DNA of 64,000 bases from Membranipora membranacea (GCA_914767715.1 OU612072.1:23810001-23874000); one strand, 5' to 3'. Shown: positions 38,907 through 52,631, numbered from the stretch's first letter. The notes: generated from the letters alone by a model not told the origin. Numbers and translations: made by a program.

Positions 38907-41900
38907 GCACTTTTTGGTTTTCAAATCAATCTCAGCTGCTGCTGATGTTATTCCATTTGTGTCCCCTTCCATTCTTAGATAACTTGAATCACATCGACTG
39001 TAACAATTATTACTGTCATAACAGCTTACTAGCTATACTCATACTGTGTCAGTGTGTCCATCTTTGTTTGTTATACTCATGGAGGCCTGCTGGTTGTGGA
39101 GCTCGTAACCATTTGAGTAGGACTCCTGAGTAAGAGTTTATTGTACAATAACTCAGCTTCTGGTTTAGTGCCAGAAGTAGGCTTATCTTCCTCACTCCTC
39201 ACCTTGGACAAGCTGGCTTTTCGCACTCCATAGGAAATATATTAGATAAGATAGGCTCTCTGATTGTGAGGTAAGGTAACGGCAGGGCTTTCCTCTCATC
39301 GATTCAAACATGATATCAAGTCAACCGGAACACGTCTGAACAAAGGTTTACTGGGCAACCTTGACTCTCAGGCCTGAGAGGACCTCATTGCTAACTCGCT
39401 CACTTATTATTGGAACTTTATTTGAATGATTCAGGTAAAACTAAGCCAATAGACCTGATTGATTAAAGATTTTGAACCAAGTGTTTGCAAGCATTTGGCT
39501 CAAAAATGTTCTTCTCTGTAGGCGGATCAACTCAAAAGTGAATAACATATTATGGCCCGCTGCTAAGCATCGAGTCATCACTTTATGGTTTCCACAGTCG
39601 ACAGGCCCAAAAGGACTGTAGTTAAATTGGTTTGTTCATCAGTCCCACTCAGTGACGCACTCGTTCATTCATAGTGTTACTGGTCCGCCCTACACGTCTT
39701 TCACACTTCCCACCCAACTACCAACAGTCTATGAATACCATAACTATACAAGCTTGTATAAACTTACATAACACACTAATTTACAGGTTACAAAACTGTC
39801 TATGCTTATCAACACATATAATAATAACCTTTCTAAGTTCTGACTTACGGCTAATTTTGAAAATTAAAATATATGCTGTCAGCCGTAGTCCGTGTTATCA
39901 TGTCTGTGTGGTAGCCTAACCAGTTCAGTTTAACAGCTGTTATTTTAAGTTTTACTTCAGCAAGAACCACTTCACAATCCCTCAAACAATCAGAAACAGC
40001 TGATGATTCAACACACAATCAATTTGTGTATAGTGATTCCATTGTGTGTATCACATGTAGACTAATAGTGTGACCTGGCTTATTTTACTCTTTGTTGTGA
40101 TAATGAGCTTCGTTGCTATTCAATGCTTGGTTTGAGCATTGTTTGAGTGGCTTGCCTCTTCACAATGTAGACAGGGCTATTAGATGGATATAGGTGAGAG
40201 GTCGTATCTGACTATCAATCTGATAGCTTATCACCAGCGAGAGACAGTGGGTAGCTTAAAATGGTATCTGATATCATCACAAGATGTCACAACTATTCAT
40301 AGCCCACAGCTTTACAAACCAGCTGGTTGTTCTTTAATAGGGGATACCATGAGCGATTTAAATTCCTCTCTTACGTCCTGACTAGCTGGTTACTAAGGCT
40401 TAATCACTTTGCCTCCTGATCATAAAATGGTCTTACAGCCTTCCCAATGTAAAAAAAAAACGCCATTATGTCAGAACTCAGACAACAGCCTGCTGTGACC
40501 CAACTCATCAACTCTTAGTTATGGCCTTGAAAACCATATCATAGCTTGACAACCATGAACTAGCTGTAGGACTGGAACTGGAATAGCCAGTACTTGGACC
40601 ATATTAACGCCATGACGTAGGCTCACAAGCTTTTAAAGGCATACTTAGCTGGTTTTATCAAGTTTTGAAACCTCAAAGCTCGATTAAACGAGGAGTGTCA
40701 GTTTCCAATTTGTGTGAATTTTAATGATTTCACAAGGAATGTGAAACTTTAACAGGATTTTCCAACACTATTCACCACTAGGCCTACTCTGATTATCATC
40801 ACATAAGATTGCGTAAAAATTCAAAACCACAAAAAGTGAAGTATGGAAGATTTGAGTATATCCTGAATATTCACAGCTGAGATGTGATCGATACCCGTGC
40901 CAGCTTGTTTTGATTCAGCTTATTTATGTACTATTGGTCATAATTCAGAAGTAAACAAAAAAACAATCTTAGATTTTAAGTTCACGTAAACAAACAACAT
41001 AAGATTGCGAATCAAAACACTCGACCACAAGAAACTCTAGAGACCACATGAAACCTTAGCTTACAGTGACTGACCTATGGTTACACCTATAGGCCAGCGT
41101 CTCACTTCCTGTGTCCAATCACCTGAACTCGTCGGAGATCATTGTTCAATAACCTTAGCTTCGTTTATCTCAGCCCAACAACACCCAATGACTTTGATAT
41201 TCTTGAATTCAATCAGTGTCATGTTAATGTTATCAAACATTGACTAGTGACCCCTGATACCATAGTTGAATAGTCTACAGCACACACAGCGCATGATAGA
41301 ATTGATGATTGAGTGTGTTTGAAGCCTGCCATCTTGAAATGACGCAATTGTTCAGCCAGCCAGCTGTATAATGGGTGATATTTTTGATCAAATATAACAC
41401 TAACTAAGGGCAGTGTACTGTGCACATGTCACTTAATCAGTATGTGGTCAACATTCATCTTATTTCAACAATTACTAGCGCCAGAGAGGCATTCACTGTG
41501 TAATATGCTAAACCCTGACATAGAGGATAATTTGTCGCTTGCTGTGTAGGCCGACTGTGAAAGTTGAGTTTCCTCGTAAATGCGTTAACGCCGTGTCTCA
41601 AGGGACTTTGTCTATCCTGTAACAGCGATATAATGCCATTTGTGTTTGCTTGGGAATAGTCAAGCTGTTGAACGTTTATTGACTTGAAGGACACAATCCA
41701 AGCTAACAGAGAGGATTGAGGTTAATTTATAAGTCGTTGGGGTGGTATGTTGCAAACTGCTGCTCTCATTTTCATATTCACTATTCTTGCCTCACCAAAT
41801 CACCACTACTTCAGCCTTATTGAGACCAATAGTTTTACTATTTTACTGGCAATCCGCTGATCATTTCTAGCCTACATTCAACGAACCCCAGTGGACAGAG

Positions 41901-42512
41901 GGGGGGGGGGTGTGGGGACTAGAAATGGAGTGAGTTAACTGTGAGAAAGATTTGGCCTACCTACATTCAGACTTTCCTTTGAATTCAACTATTTGGGTTA
42001 CTCTATAGTAGGCCTAGGATGTGTTCTCTTCTACACACATCACTACTCACTCTAAATATAGCCTACTCGATCATTTATCAGCAGTCAACCATGTTGGCAC
42101 CTTCCCACAGCTGCTGGCCTAAGTTTTATCCGAGCTTTCTAGCCTAGTTTCAGACCTGAGAGAGATGTGTAACAGTTCCAGATTGAGCCAGGGATGATTG
42201 GATTGTAACAGGCTGTGAGAGCCAGCTCAATCATTGAAACCACTCCCAACATGTAATTAATAATCTAGTAGGCCTAGGTGTATATTTAACTCTATAATGG
42301 TACACATGAATCAATCCTAAACCAAACACTTGCCTGTTTATTATTCACACATTAGCCGTACTTACTGTTGAGCTCTGCTGTATTTTAAGGTTGAACAGCT
42401 GCCAGCCTTCTGTAGGATTATAGTGGATATATAATAACTAGAACACCTCAGCCACAACTGATTATATACCAGGATAATATCCAGTCCTAGCAGATACAGA
42501 CACACAGTCACT
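38907..42512. other. Intergenic, upstream of ZFAND
   Basis: No gene is recognised. A G-run lies at about 41900-41910. The last few hundred bases should hold the ZFAND promoter and 5' UTR, but no core element can be named. Confidence 0.45.
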
Positions 42513-42588
42513 ATGGCTCAGAATAACGATAATACAGAGCAGAGTTGTGCTTCAGTCACACTATGCAGCGGAGGATGTGGGTTCTTTG
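42513..42588 (+). CDS. ZFAND exon 1: start and first half of A20 finger
   Basis: ATG at 42513 reads [20 protein letters not shown] and then GCGFF. It ends in phase 1 at GTAAG between C22 and the second cysteine pair. The family start M-A-Q-E-x-N supports this ATG. Confidence 0.95.
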
Positions 42589-45500
42589 GTAAGTGTCATG
42601 ATTCTTAGGACTTCAGTTTGTACAAGTACTAGTAAACTATGTATCATTTCATGATTACTTTAGAAAACCTCGGAATTGAACCCTACTGGTCCTCTACTGT
42701 AATATTTAATCACGCTGCAGGCCTTCCTTCGGTATTCTGCTTTTAAGTATGTCACTACTGGCATGTATGTCACAATATGACCCTGTAATAGGTTGAAATG
42801 GAAGTCAGCACTGCTTATCTGGTATAAACGATTCAGGCCTAGTCAGTTTTCCAAGTCATATTATGTTTCGAGGGTAAATCACTCAATGTTCCATCTCATT
42901 GATTTTTAACAGGAAATCCCCAGTTTGACGGAATGTGCTCAAAATGTTACAAAGACGCCCTGAAGCGAAAACAGGCGACTAACCCGCCTACACCACAAGA
43001 ACCTGCTGGCAGGAACAGCCCTCTGTCTGCTGCTGCGAGAAACTTCCTCACTAACTCACTCGGTAAGTTAGTCACCAGCTGCTATTGTAATGAAGTTACC
43101 ATCGTAGTAAACCACACCCACACTTTGGCAGGCATATCACTGTCCTGCGCTTAAACTGTGTCGGGATAGCTGGTAGTAGCATTTCATAATCAGCCTCTTT
43201 GGGTGGGAAAATTTGTTGATAATGAAATGCTACTTTTAGCTATCCCGATACAGTTTAAGCGCTGAAACTGACACTGTCCAATCATCACCAGCTACATAGG
43301 CCTACCAGCCCCTGGTTACACCGTGGTGCCTCCATAATGATGTTCTTTCTCTCTGTCCTGTAGGGATCTTTTGTTAGGTATTTTAAAAATACATTTTCTA
43401 GTCTTTTTCTCTCTACTTGACCTTCCAGCTGTCGCCATTGGCCGTGTGGAGAACGATGTTGGGTACCATAAATTCTAACCATGGTCAATGACATGACGTG
43501 CAGCCAGGAAATTGATTTATATTCTATCCTGAGGTCTTGAGCTTGGTAACACGATTGATTGATATCTATGTAATCGCTGGACATTGGCTTTGAGGAAAAC
43601 TTATTTTAATTTTTTGCTTTAAACGCAGGAAGGGAGTTATGTGGAAATTGAAGTGTATTTCATTTTGCCCAACATCACTCAACACGCGGTGAGCTGATGC
43701 TTCTGTGGGAATCTATGAGAGAAGGGCCTTTTGATAGGAAGTTTCGATATGCTTGCTCTGCATAAGGAAATGAAACTTTGTGGCTGAAACTGATGACTAA
43801 TTGGAAAATGTGCTGGCCAATAGTGTGAATTGGGAATCCCCCTGATGATATCTTTATGTTCTTCATATTCACCCCTCGTCTGATTTACAGAGACCGGCAG
43901 CCCTACAGTTACCGTACCTAAGTCAGAGAGTACAGAAGCCAGTGCTTCCAGCATCTCCACCAGCACCACCTCCTCATCTAACACCACATCATCAGCAGAG
44001 TCGGCTGCCTCTGTATCAGTAGAGGGAGTGTCCGCTGCTGGACCCTCAGTCACAGGGGAAGATAGTAACAAAAACTCCCCCGCACCTGACGAACGACCAG
44101 ACACCCCCGCTACACCAGAGGGGAAAACTAAGAAACGTAACAGATGCTTCACCTGCAAAAAGAAAGTCGGCCTCACAGGTTAGTTAGTCATCTGAGACTG
44201 CAGCTGCTCTCAGTCCTCACTACATATTCTCTGAACTCAATAGCCGACAAACATAACCCCTTGGTTTTTTTTATTTAGCAAGTTGTGTAGCCTGATATGA
44301 TGCCTTTATCCAGGGCTTGTGATCAGCAGCATTTCAGTAATTTGAGTATAGAAACTGACGATGCTATGTGCAAGGTGTCTTGTTCAGAGAATGTGTGGCA
44401 AGGACTGACTTATTGTCCTTCTTTTAGCGGCTTCATTTAGATATGTGTCAGTGAAGTTAACTTTGTAGTCCGAAGTTTACAAGTTGTAACATACAAAATT
44501 GTGACTGACCACTGGTTACCTAAACAGGTTGCTAGCCTAAGCATATGAATATGTAGTATAATTGTGTTTGGGTCTCCTGTTTGGGCGGCCAGTTCGGTCA
44601 CTCTTTTGTGTGTCCCAATCTGCTCACAAACTGAATTATCAGTTAGTTAGGATGTTGTAGTGTCTCTCCTGTAGTGTCTCATGTAGCGTTCAATAACTTG
44701 GCTTGAGTGAGCTTTTTCCACATTGCATCTGGTGTTTGATGGCAGAATGCTGGATCTAGATGTCCAGGGTCTTCTTAGGACAATGAGTTTACCATGATAT
44801 TATCATCAGATGGTTTTCTCATTTTTATTCTGAGTGATGCGAGTCTCTCTCTCTGTGGTGTTGGGCAGAGTAACAGGATATCTCGTTTGTATTTTGACCC
44901 ACATATTCTTAGAATAATTGAGTTACAGTCTACTAGATATAATGATATACTGGTATCTTCTGGTAGGGTGACCAAACATACAAACTATGATATTCATATC
45001 CAGCCCACAATTGATGAGGGACTATAGATTGATGAGGGACTATACCCACGGTGTGATGTCCTGGTTACTGTTGCTCTGTTTATTGACGTTGGCAGTAGGC
45101 CCTGATTGCCTAAGATACTGGAATACCTGACATCCTTGCTGAATCAATTTATATGATGGAGGGTTGAGGTTTTGATGTTGTAACACAGGTACTTATATAG
45201 GTGCCATCAAAATCACAGAGTAGCAGATATCGACACACTCATTTTTAGGTTTATTGTGTAACCTTCCTCAAGATGATTATACAGTTTATACCAGTCAGGT
45301 CTATTTGCATCAGAGGCTGATGATTGTACGATAAAACCTTGACATGACTGATGTATAAACACTAACGCTGGTGATCTCGTTACAATGTGATACCTTTGGC
45401 ACCGTTTACTCCTGACCTATGGAGAACTGGGTTAATGTGTGATTTTATATACTCTCACAAGTTAGTCTGTCCACCCCTGGGGATGTCACCATGTCACAGA

Positions 45501-48500
45501 TTTTGACATGTTGAGTTTTCCCTCGCTGCTTCATCAAAGAGTTTGCCTAAATGATGCTAAACAATATACTGGACTTAGTGTGATGTTAACTTGGATGTAA
45601 TGGTGACCAATATGCTGCTATTACATGACTGACTATGAAGCCCAGTGTGGAGATGCTGGACTTAGTAGACGAAGGAGAACTTAGTGATATTCCTAATTGA
45701 CATACATGTATTCAGTACATCGATTGCATTAGTTGAGAGTGGTTTATGGTGGTAGCAAGGATTTCTCACTATTAATGAATAATGGTGTCTTGCCTCATAA
45801 GCTAATGAATTATTATTGCAGCTATAAAAAGCCTATCCCTTCTTACTGTGAATGTTGTACTTTTGGTGCGTTGTTACATCAGCATATAATTTGGTTAGTC
45901 TGGTTGCTGAACTATTGAACCGAAGGCTTGTCGTGGTCAAAATATCACCGATACAATGTATTGTGTTATCGATGACGAAATCAGCCAATTCATGTCATAT
46001 TGTACCACTGTTACTGCGCCCCACTCCTAGATTTATTGAGAGGACTGTTACGGGTTGCGTTTTTCCAGGGTGGTAATATGCTAGGGCATTCTGAGAATTG
46101 TGAAGGTTGTTTGGGTAATAATAAGCTTTTTCTCATTGCTATGGATTTTTTTCTGTCATATTGATTCGCTTGCCTGGCTTCTGGCAATGTCCATCACATT
46201 AGTGTTGAGAAGGCCCTAGAAGGTCCCCGAGGAGAAGCTAGCTGCTCGGTTATGAATTAATAATAATCATGATTACCAGTCAGGTCTAAGCTCGGTAAAT
46301 GAGGTGTTCAGAATTCTGAGTGACACTCAGCCGTAGTTAAAATAAAACTTCAGGTAAATTATGCATTTCATTTAACCATAAGACAGGATAAGTCGAGATT
46401 AGAATATTCAAATGATATTAATGCCCAGGCTCAACACTTCTTCTGGGTAATAATGCCCATCCCAGTCATATTTCGGTGGTTAGGTTATGGATTTAATTTA
46501 TGTATAGCTGTTGATTCATTTTGTGGATTCCCAGCTTATGACTGATTCCGTCAGGCCTACATGTACAGTGTTAACATTAACCCTTGAGACATTATTGTCT
46601 GGGATGACTCCCGTTCTGTTTGCCAGCTTATGAAGTCTGCCAAGGTAGAGGGTGCTTCGACAAAATTCCCACAACACGACCTTAGGCCAGGGATTTCAGA
46701 GATTAAGCGGATCAGATAGTCCTAGTAAATCAAGAGCTAAAACCTCCACATATTGAGAAATTCTCACTAAAAGTTGAGGCAAAATGTTACACTCTACATG
46801 ACGTGTCAAACTGGGTCAATGTTACAGAACTGTTCTGTGTTCCTTGTACTAGCTTCTTTCTGGCACTCATCTATCAAATATGCTATTTTTGATCTCCCAG
46901 GGCTACTATTGGACCAGTTTTGATTGTGGTGCATCCTTTGAAGCTTGTAAAAAAGAGCTTAATTAATGGAAGCTCTCATCTGGGCTTTCCGAAAACTAGG
47001 CCTCCCATCAATCATCATGGTGGACACTTTTTTGAATCCTTCATCAGTTCCCTTCCTTTGTTCTCTGATGAGCTGCTGAATATAATCAGCTGAGCTGAGG
47101 GGAGTGATGGGCGACCAGTTTTATTATTGCATGGATGGTGGCGTGATGGAGACACTTTGAAGCATGTAATGTTGTGTAATGTAATGTTGTGGTATTCCAG
47201 CCTAGCTGGTCGACTAAATTATCGTTATTATTTATGTCTTGTCACAAGTCCATCAATCTGGTGGTAGTTTTGTGTCTCATAAAAAAAGAAGTAGATGCTG
47301 GCTGTTATCAATTCATCACTGATAAAATCATCATCATAATTGTCAAACCTAGAAGTTGGGAAATTTATGTCAGAATATGAGGAAAACAATGACGAAATCA
47401 GTCTTTAGTTTAGCCCCCCATGACATGAATAATTTACTAGGTGTCGTAATTTGAGGAACCAAGACTTAGTAATCTTCTTTGTTTGCGTCTCTGTATTGAG
47501 TCATGAATTCCCCACAAGCGCACAGCACGGAATCACATGTGACTCATCAGCTTTTTAAGTCTGGATTTATTTAGGCTGGTCATCACGAACAACACTGAAT
47601 AATCTATTCCAGTTCGGATTCAGTCAACCTAAAAATCGGTAGTGTGACATTTCATCGATGTTACACTACTAGCTGTACTCAATGCTAACAAAGACCCATA
47701 CACAACACAACGCAATAATCTACAGGCTAAGCTTAGCTAATGTTATGAATTAGGCTGGCAGCTGACTGCTTGTCTGTAGTTACACTGGTTGCCTAGTTGT
47801 TATAAACCCAATAAAAGCTTTTATCACTGATGAAAGGTTCAATAGGCCAGCTCATATAACCATACATAATACAGTAATTGTGCAGTATTATGCACAGGAT
47901 AATATTATGTATTGGTAAATGTTTAGTGGTACTAGACACTGAAGCGCATATCTAGTTTTAGACTGCAGCTGTGTATCTTATCGTAAAGAGGCCCTCTATG
48001 TATTGGTAGCGGATTCAGGTCGGTTTTATAGTGGTAGTGGTGTCTTTCATTCCTTAGTGTTAGTTCTCGAAATGAGCATTACCATAGCTTGAGCTCCCGA
48101 ACTTTTCTTTGTAAGAGTGGGAAGCCTCCACCACCACTGCCCCATAGCTGAACGGATTGTACGCTCCAGTTAGTTAAACTCTGATATCAAACTGTTGTGA
48201 CTTTAGTCATGTCTGTATGGTTGAAGAAATGGGGCGGATTCCTGTAGTTTGTCAAACCTCTAAAAAGATTGGAACCAACGTATAGATAATCTCAAGTATT
48301 AGATTGATGTTGATATATATGTCTGTCTGTGATAACAGTAACATTATCTTAGAGGGTTACCGTATAGGCCATTCTAGAAGATAGCGCTGTCAATGTGTGT
48401 TCATGCTAAAATGCGCGAGTGTTTGTGCTGTAATACGCTAGCACATTATCGTTTAGTTGAGGTTGAGGGTAACTCCCAGTCATTATTTCTAATACTAAAG

Positions 48501-50547
48501 TGGAGGTTACAGAAAAGTGTTGGTCATTATGGTGACGAAAATTTGATTTGTTCTTAGGCCTATATGGTGGTATAACAAAACTATGTGTCATGTTTGAGGA
48601 CCTTAGCACTTGTCATTTTGTATGATGTGCCCTGTATGTATACACCCCTAATCATGATGGGTGTTGTTTGACCACCAAGCTTGTCTTATCTGACTGCAGC
48701 TGTATAAGGGGTGGAAGTTTTCATGAAGCCTCGATATAGCCTATAGTGATGGGTATGATTATGACAAGTTGTGAGCAAAGTTCATCACTCTTATAGACTA
48801 GTATTACCAGCTAGTCATCTTCTTCATGTGGCATTTTGCAAGCCTGTCATTTTTAACAGCCGCTATGTTATGTGCCAGTTTTGTCTTTGTCTAAGTAGGA
48901 ATCTAGAATGGCCAGTAGCCAAATAGTAGACCTGTATTAAGATATTGAAAAACGAAATTTTGTATGTAAATTTAGTCTTCACAGAGGGTCATAATTGGAT
49001 CTGATGTTCTCACCTTTTGGCTTAGTGTTTTAAGGCGAATGTTCAAATGGTAATTTTATGAATAAAATACCAGTATGCCTACTAAAAAATGATGAATCTG
49101 GTTTGTAGGACGGAGAGAAGTTTTATTTTGATCTGAGAGTGAATAGAGGTTGTTGGCACATATCAGGCATTAAATCGTCGCCTCATCCCTGCGAATTGGG
49201 TGTCCGTTATAGCAAGAATGGTCATTTGAGATAGGTCCTTGCTTTGATATGACAGCAATGCGGTTGTGTGTATCAGGGATGTAGTAGCATATCACATACA
49301 CAGATCGATGGACTCCCAAGCTTACAAACTATGCCATGTTGTCAATGGATGTTATTGTTTGGTCTCCTGAGTTGTATAAACACGATTAGATACCCAGTTA
49401 TTGATTTCATCATAGAGCTGCTGTGCCTGGTAGCATCTTCGATTTTACTCCCTAATTCTACTAGTCATAGCGAAAGATGACCTTCATCATAAGTTATCAT
49501 AACAAGCAGAAAAATACAATCATTCCTGACAAGCAGATTTGGCTGTATAACATTCCTTTTTGTGTTGCTCCTTTGTGTGTTGATGTTGACCTGTACATTC
49601 AAAGCTCATACAACTTGTAAAGCTGCTTTGAACTAAAACTTGATTAGTACAAGTAGGACACTTGAGGCTTTGAAGATGTGCTGAAGCCTGGATTGTGAAA
49701 CCCCAGCATGTTTTTGTTTTCTTGACTCTGGTGGTGAACTCTCTGTGGGAAGGTCGATATCATTCCCTTGGGTTAGTCTCTTTGCGTTTTCCTACCAGTT
49801 TTGTCAGTTGCGATCTGCTAGTCATGGTTGATCGTTTAAATGTTTGTCTCGCAGCTGATCCATTTGGATTCTACTAAGAAAGCTCAAGTCTCACCAGGAT
49901 TCATGGGTTGCTGTTTTTCCCCATAGCTTGATTATTTTGAGTTAACTTGCTGTGCTCACAAAGCCTAAAGGACTCATTGCCCTTTAGTTGGGTTGCTTCG
50001 GAATTTGCAAGTTGTCAACTTTCCATGTACCTGACCAAGTTCAATTTTTGCAATTCATTTTGGTGCAAGTATCTACATTCCACCATATCTGTATTTAAAC
50101 TTAGCTTCAATCGATGACTTCACCTTCATAGTTGTAATCAATCATCATCATAAAATCACCACCCTCCCACCCTCCCTGATAAAATGTAGCGTTTTTGATT
50201 GCTTATTGGAGTTGTCATCTCATTGAGGTCTCTGTTTTGAAATGACAACTCCAAACTAGCATATGATATTATTGCGTATAGTATAGTAATAACTGTTTAT
50301 TCTCTGTATTGTAGGATTTGAATGTCGATGCGGAGGACTATACTGTGGTATACACAGGTACTCAGACTAGTAATAACTGTTTATTCTCTGTATTGTAGGA
50401 TTTGAATGTCGATGTGGAGGACTATACTGTGGTATACACAGGTACTCAGACAAGCATAGCTGTCAATTTGACTACAAGAAGGAAGGAGAGGACCTGATCA
50501 GGAAGAATAACCCTGTTGTCGTCGGAGCCAAGCTGCAAAAAATCTAA
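42513..50547 (+). CDS. A20/AN1 zinc-finger protein, ZFAND5/6 type
   Basis: Four exons (663 nt with stop) encode 220 residues, close to the usual 208-213 of ZFAND5/6. N-terminal A20 finger: C18-x3-C22-x11-C34-x2-C37 ([21 protein letters not shown] region), the ubiquitin-binding module. A Ser/Thr/Pro-rich low-complexity middle follows (about 76-155). C-terminal AN1 finger: C161-x2-C164-x10-C175-x-C177-x4-C182-x2-H185-x5-H191-x-C193, all eight ligands present. The tail ends [10 protein letters not shown], similar to the K-L-x-K-I end of animal ZFAND5/6. The family links ubiquitin chains to the proteasome and to stress signalling in the cytoplasm. The last exon is preceded by an 84-bp tandem duplication of its own acceptor and start (50284-50451); the downstream copy gives the full protein. 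Orthology to ZFAND5 or ZFAND6 individually cannot be decided. Confidence 0.95.
42913..43062 (+). CDS. ZFAND exon 2: rest of A20 finger
   Basis: It reads [19 protein letters not shown] and then a Pro-rich spacer, [16 protein letters not shown]34 and C37 complete the A20 finger. Phase 1 at both ends. Confidence 0.95.
43147..43262. mobile_element. Short fold-back MITE, family F1, copy 2
   Basis: Arms of 45 bp: GCGCTTAAACTGTGTCGGGA on the left and, complemented, GCGCTTAAACTGTATCGGGA on the right, continuing into GTAGCATTTCAT(A/T)ATC. Spacer of about 26 bp. It lies in ZFAND intron 2. Confidence 0.85.
43891..44178 (+). CDS. ZFAND exon 3: low-complexity middle and first AN1 cysteines
   Basis: A 96-codon exon rich in Ser, Thr, Ala and Pro ([13 protein letters not shown], then [11 protein letters not shown]). 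It ends [13 protein letters not shown] with C161 and C164 of the AN1 finger. Phase 1 out at GTTAG. The antisense frame (43679-44176) is open only because the repeats are Ser/Thr/Ala codons. Confidence 0.95.
44179..50283. other. ZFAND intron 3, 6.2 kb
   Basis: This is the longest intron in the window. I see no exon, inverted repeat or named element beyond the CACCCTCCCACCCTCCCTG motif near 50158-50178, which resembles the hairpin arm at 6328-6343. Frames such as 44794-45027 have no family features. Confidence 0.45.
50284..50451 (+). repeat. 84-bp tandem duplication of acceptor and AN1 exon start
   Basis: Copy 1 (50284-50367) and copy 2 (50368-50451) differ at one base I can see, a synonymous TGC/TGT in the second AN1 Cys pair. 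Each contains the pyrimidine tract, TTGTAG acceptor and the 17 codons [17 protein letters not shown]. Splicing to copy 1 (exon from 50315) meets an in-frame TAG at 50368-50370, which is the first triplet of copy 2. Splicing to copy 2 (50399) restores the complete AN1 finger. Confidence 0.95.
50399..50547 (+). CDS. ZFAND exon 4: AN1 finger end and C-terminus
   Basis: It starts after the second TTGTAG and, completing the Gly codon, reads [20 protein letters not shown] and then [18 protein letters not shown], with stop TAA at 50545-50547. It supplies C175, C177, C182, H185, H191 and C193. I chose this acceptor over the upstream copy because only it keeps the frame to the family's normal end. Confidence 0.93.
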
Positions 50548-51813
50548 TCTGTACTCCTCACAACAGAGAGCTAAATATATACTAGAGGTCGTGAGGTCAA
50601 CACGGCAAAGTGACAATTACAATTGGTCAACTATATATCTAACTTCAATGATGTAGTGGCAGTTTTTCAGCTGGGTCACACAACAATTATGCATCATAAG
50701 GATCGCCCCAGCCTCGCCGGCGGTTAATAGCTCATGCTAAAATATGAACACTCAACTAGTGTCATTAACTATGAAGCTGTCAGAGCGTGTTTAATACTTT
50801 TCCTTCCTGCTAACCTTGTTGGATAGATTCGCCCTTATTTAGAAATACTGTGGTCATTTAGGTGTTAAATTTGGGATACGTATGAAGCTGATATAGCTTT
50901 CTCTTAGCGCCTCAGTCGACCTTTTGCTTCCATTTGCTGGAATAGCTTGGCTACTTTCTCCTCACACCATTATGGCGGATGTGGCTAGCTTGAATTTGTA
51001 CTTCTATCAGAACAGAACATATTTTTATTTCATTATGGTGGTAAGAATTTGACGATGCTCAGCTAGTTTTCCTGTAAGCAGTAAGATATCATATCTTGTC
51101 GATGTAACAAATTGCAAAGCAATGTGTCGCCCTGTATTCTTAACATCCCTGCTAATTGCTACGGTTTCCACGCATCTATTTTGTCGTCGTTTTTCCAGTT
51201 TCGGGGTTTGTTCATTATTATGGTTTAAAAAATGGCTTAATTTCAATTTTTCCTTATCTCCCTTTTGTGACGGGAGTGCAGCGTTCTAATTATCAATCAC
51301 TACAATGCTTTTTTTGTTGCGATTTTTTGAGTTGTAACGGCCGACGACCAATGATGTTTTATTGTCAGACCACAATTATTATGAGCTGGGGTGCGGTGTC
51401 GAAGGTCAACTAGGATTAATTATTATTTTTATTGCCCCCTTTGCAAGTTTTTTTTCCATGTTTAGTTATTGGTTGTTTGTTTCATTCATTTTCACTGCAA
51501 ATTTTTGGTGAACAGTTTATATAATTACGGAATTTACTTCCCCGAACACGTAACTTGCATTGCATTGCTCGAGTATTGTACATATTTGTGTGAATGTCCG
51601 CTGCTTGGATTGTATGGATATTCATAGATTATTTTACTAGTATGGGTGAGGCCTGAATGTGATTTGAGTGTTCAATGCTTGTATGTCGCCGATTATATAT
51701 TATGATAGGGTTTCATCATCTTTGTTTTAATGTTTTAGTGCGTGCAAAAGAATTACACAGTAGATATTATATAGTTATATAATACATATAAATACAGGAT
51801 AAATTATATTTGA

Positions 51814-51819
51814 AATAAA
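51814..51819 (+). terminator. Candidate poly(A) signal of ZFAND
   Basis: AATAAA, followed 30-45 bases later by the GT-rich TTTTGTTGTTGTTG. It would give a 3' UTR of about 1.3 kb. Other AATAAA-like sites cannot be excluded. Confidence 0.4.
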
Positions 51820-52192
51820 ATTTTATGTGAAATGATACACAGTTTTGTTGTTGTTGAGTAATAACTTTCTTCGAGCCGGTGTTGTAAACAGTTTTTGTAA
51901 ATAGACTTAAACGATCCCTTGATCTTGATGGATTATGGGCAGGAAGTGATCCAATTCATTAGTTTATACCTCCGCCACGTTTGTTTGTTTGAAATTTAGT
52001 TGAGTAAATTTTTGCACTGTGAACTTGGCAAATCAAGCCGCATTTTAGTTCACAATTTAGCGACCAAATACACTATACTGGCTTTTGGTGTAGATCTTAG
52101 AGCTTGCCGAGATAAGCTTTGAGACATATACACAGCCTAGATGACTATTCAACTGGGATCGTCTCCCTTGGCAGGCGTTGAGCACTCAAGTA

Positions 52193-52252
52193 TGGCAACA
52201 AGTAGCCTGTCTAAACAAGCTTTGTTCGAACCAAGCTTGTCCAGACAGGCTA
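52193..52252. repeat. Short hairpin, AGCCTGTC arms
   Basis: AGCCTGTCTAAACAAGCTT pairs with AAGCTTGTCCAGACAGGCT across a short loop. A looser relative with TAGCCTGTCATGACAAGCTC and GGACAGGCTA lies at about 56313-56372. Confidence 0.6.
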
Positions 52253-52496
52253 GGCAACAACATGCACTCCTAAAGCCTGTAAGTAAAGGACTCAGTGCAG
52301 CTAGTAGTATTCTCGTTAGCAATGTATATCAGTTATCATAGCCGAGGGTACAGTGTATGGGACAAACTGCCCATTGAGGGTATCACATGAAATATGATGC
52401 CTTGATGTGGAGTTGCCCTCCCTCAACTCAGGTGAGAAAATCACCAATTCTACCATCTTATACTATAAATGGGAACAGATGTTACAAAAACAGTTG

Positions 52497-52631
52497 GCAT
52501 GCTGTAGTTTAAGCGCTCAAACGGTGGCGGGTTGCTGGTAGAGGCATTTCTTATCAACCAGAGAAAGTGGTTGATAATGAAATGCCTCGACCAGCATCCC
52601 GCCACCATTTGATAGCTTAAACTAGGCATGC
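52497..52631. mobile_element. Short fold-back MITE, family F1, copy 3
   Basis: Arms of about 60 bp: TAGTTTAAGCGCTCAAACGG with GGCGGGTTGCTGG on the left match, complemented, TAGTTTAAGCTATCAAATGG with GGCGGGATGCTGG on the right. The match continues to CATTTC and TTATCAACCA. The outer TA on each side could be a TA target site, hinting at a Tc1/mariner-type origin. Confidence 0.85.

Noticed and set aside
38424-38982. Reading frames of 125, 79 and 68 codons
   Set aside because: They mirror one another across the fold-back MITE and carry no protein motif.
43679-44176. A 165-codon minus-strand gene
   Set aside because: It is the antisense of ZFAND exon 3, whose Ser/Thr/Ala codons leave the opposite strand open.
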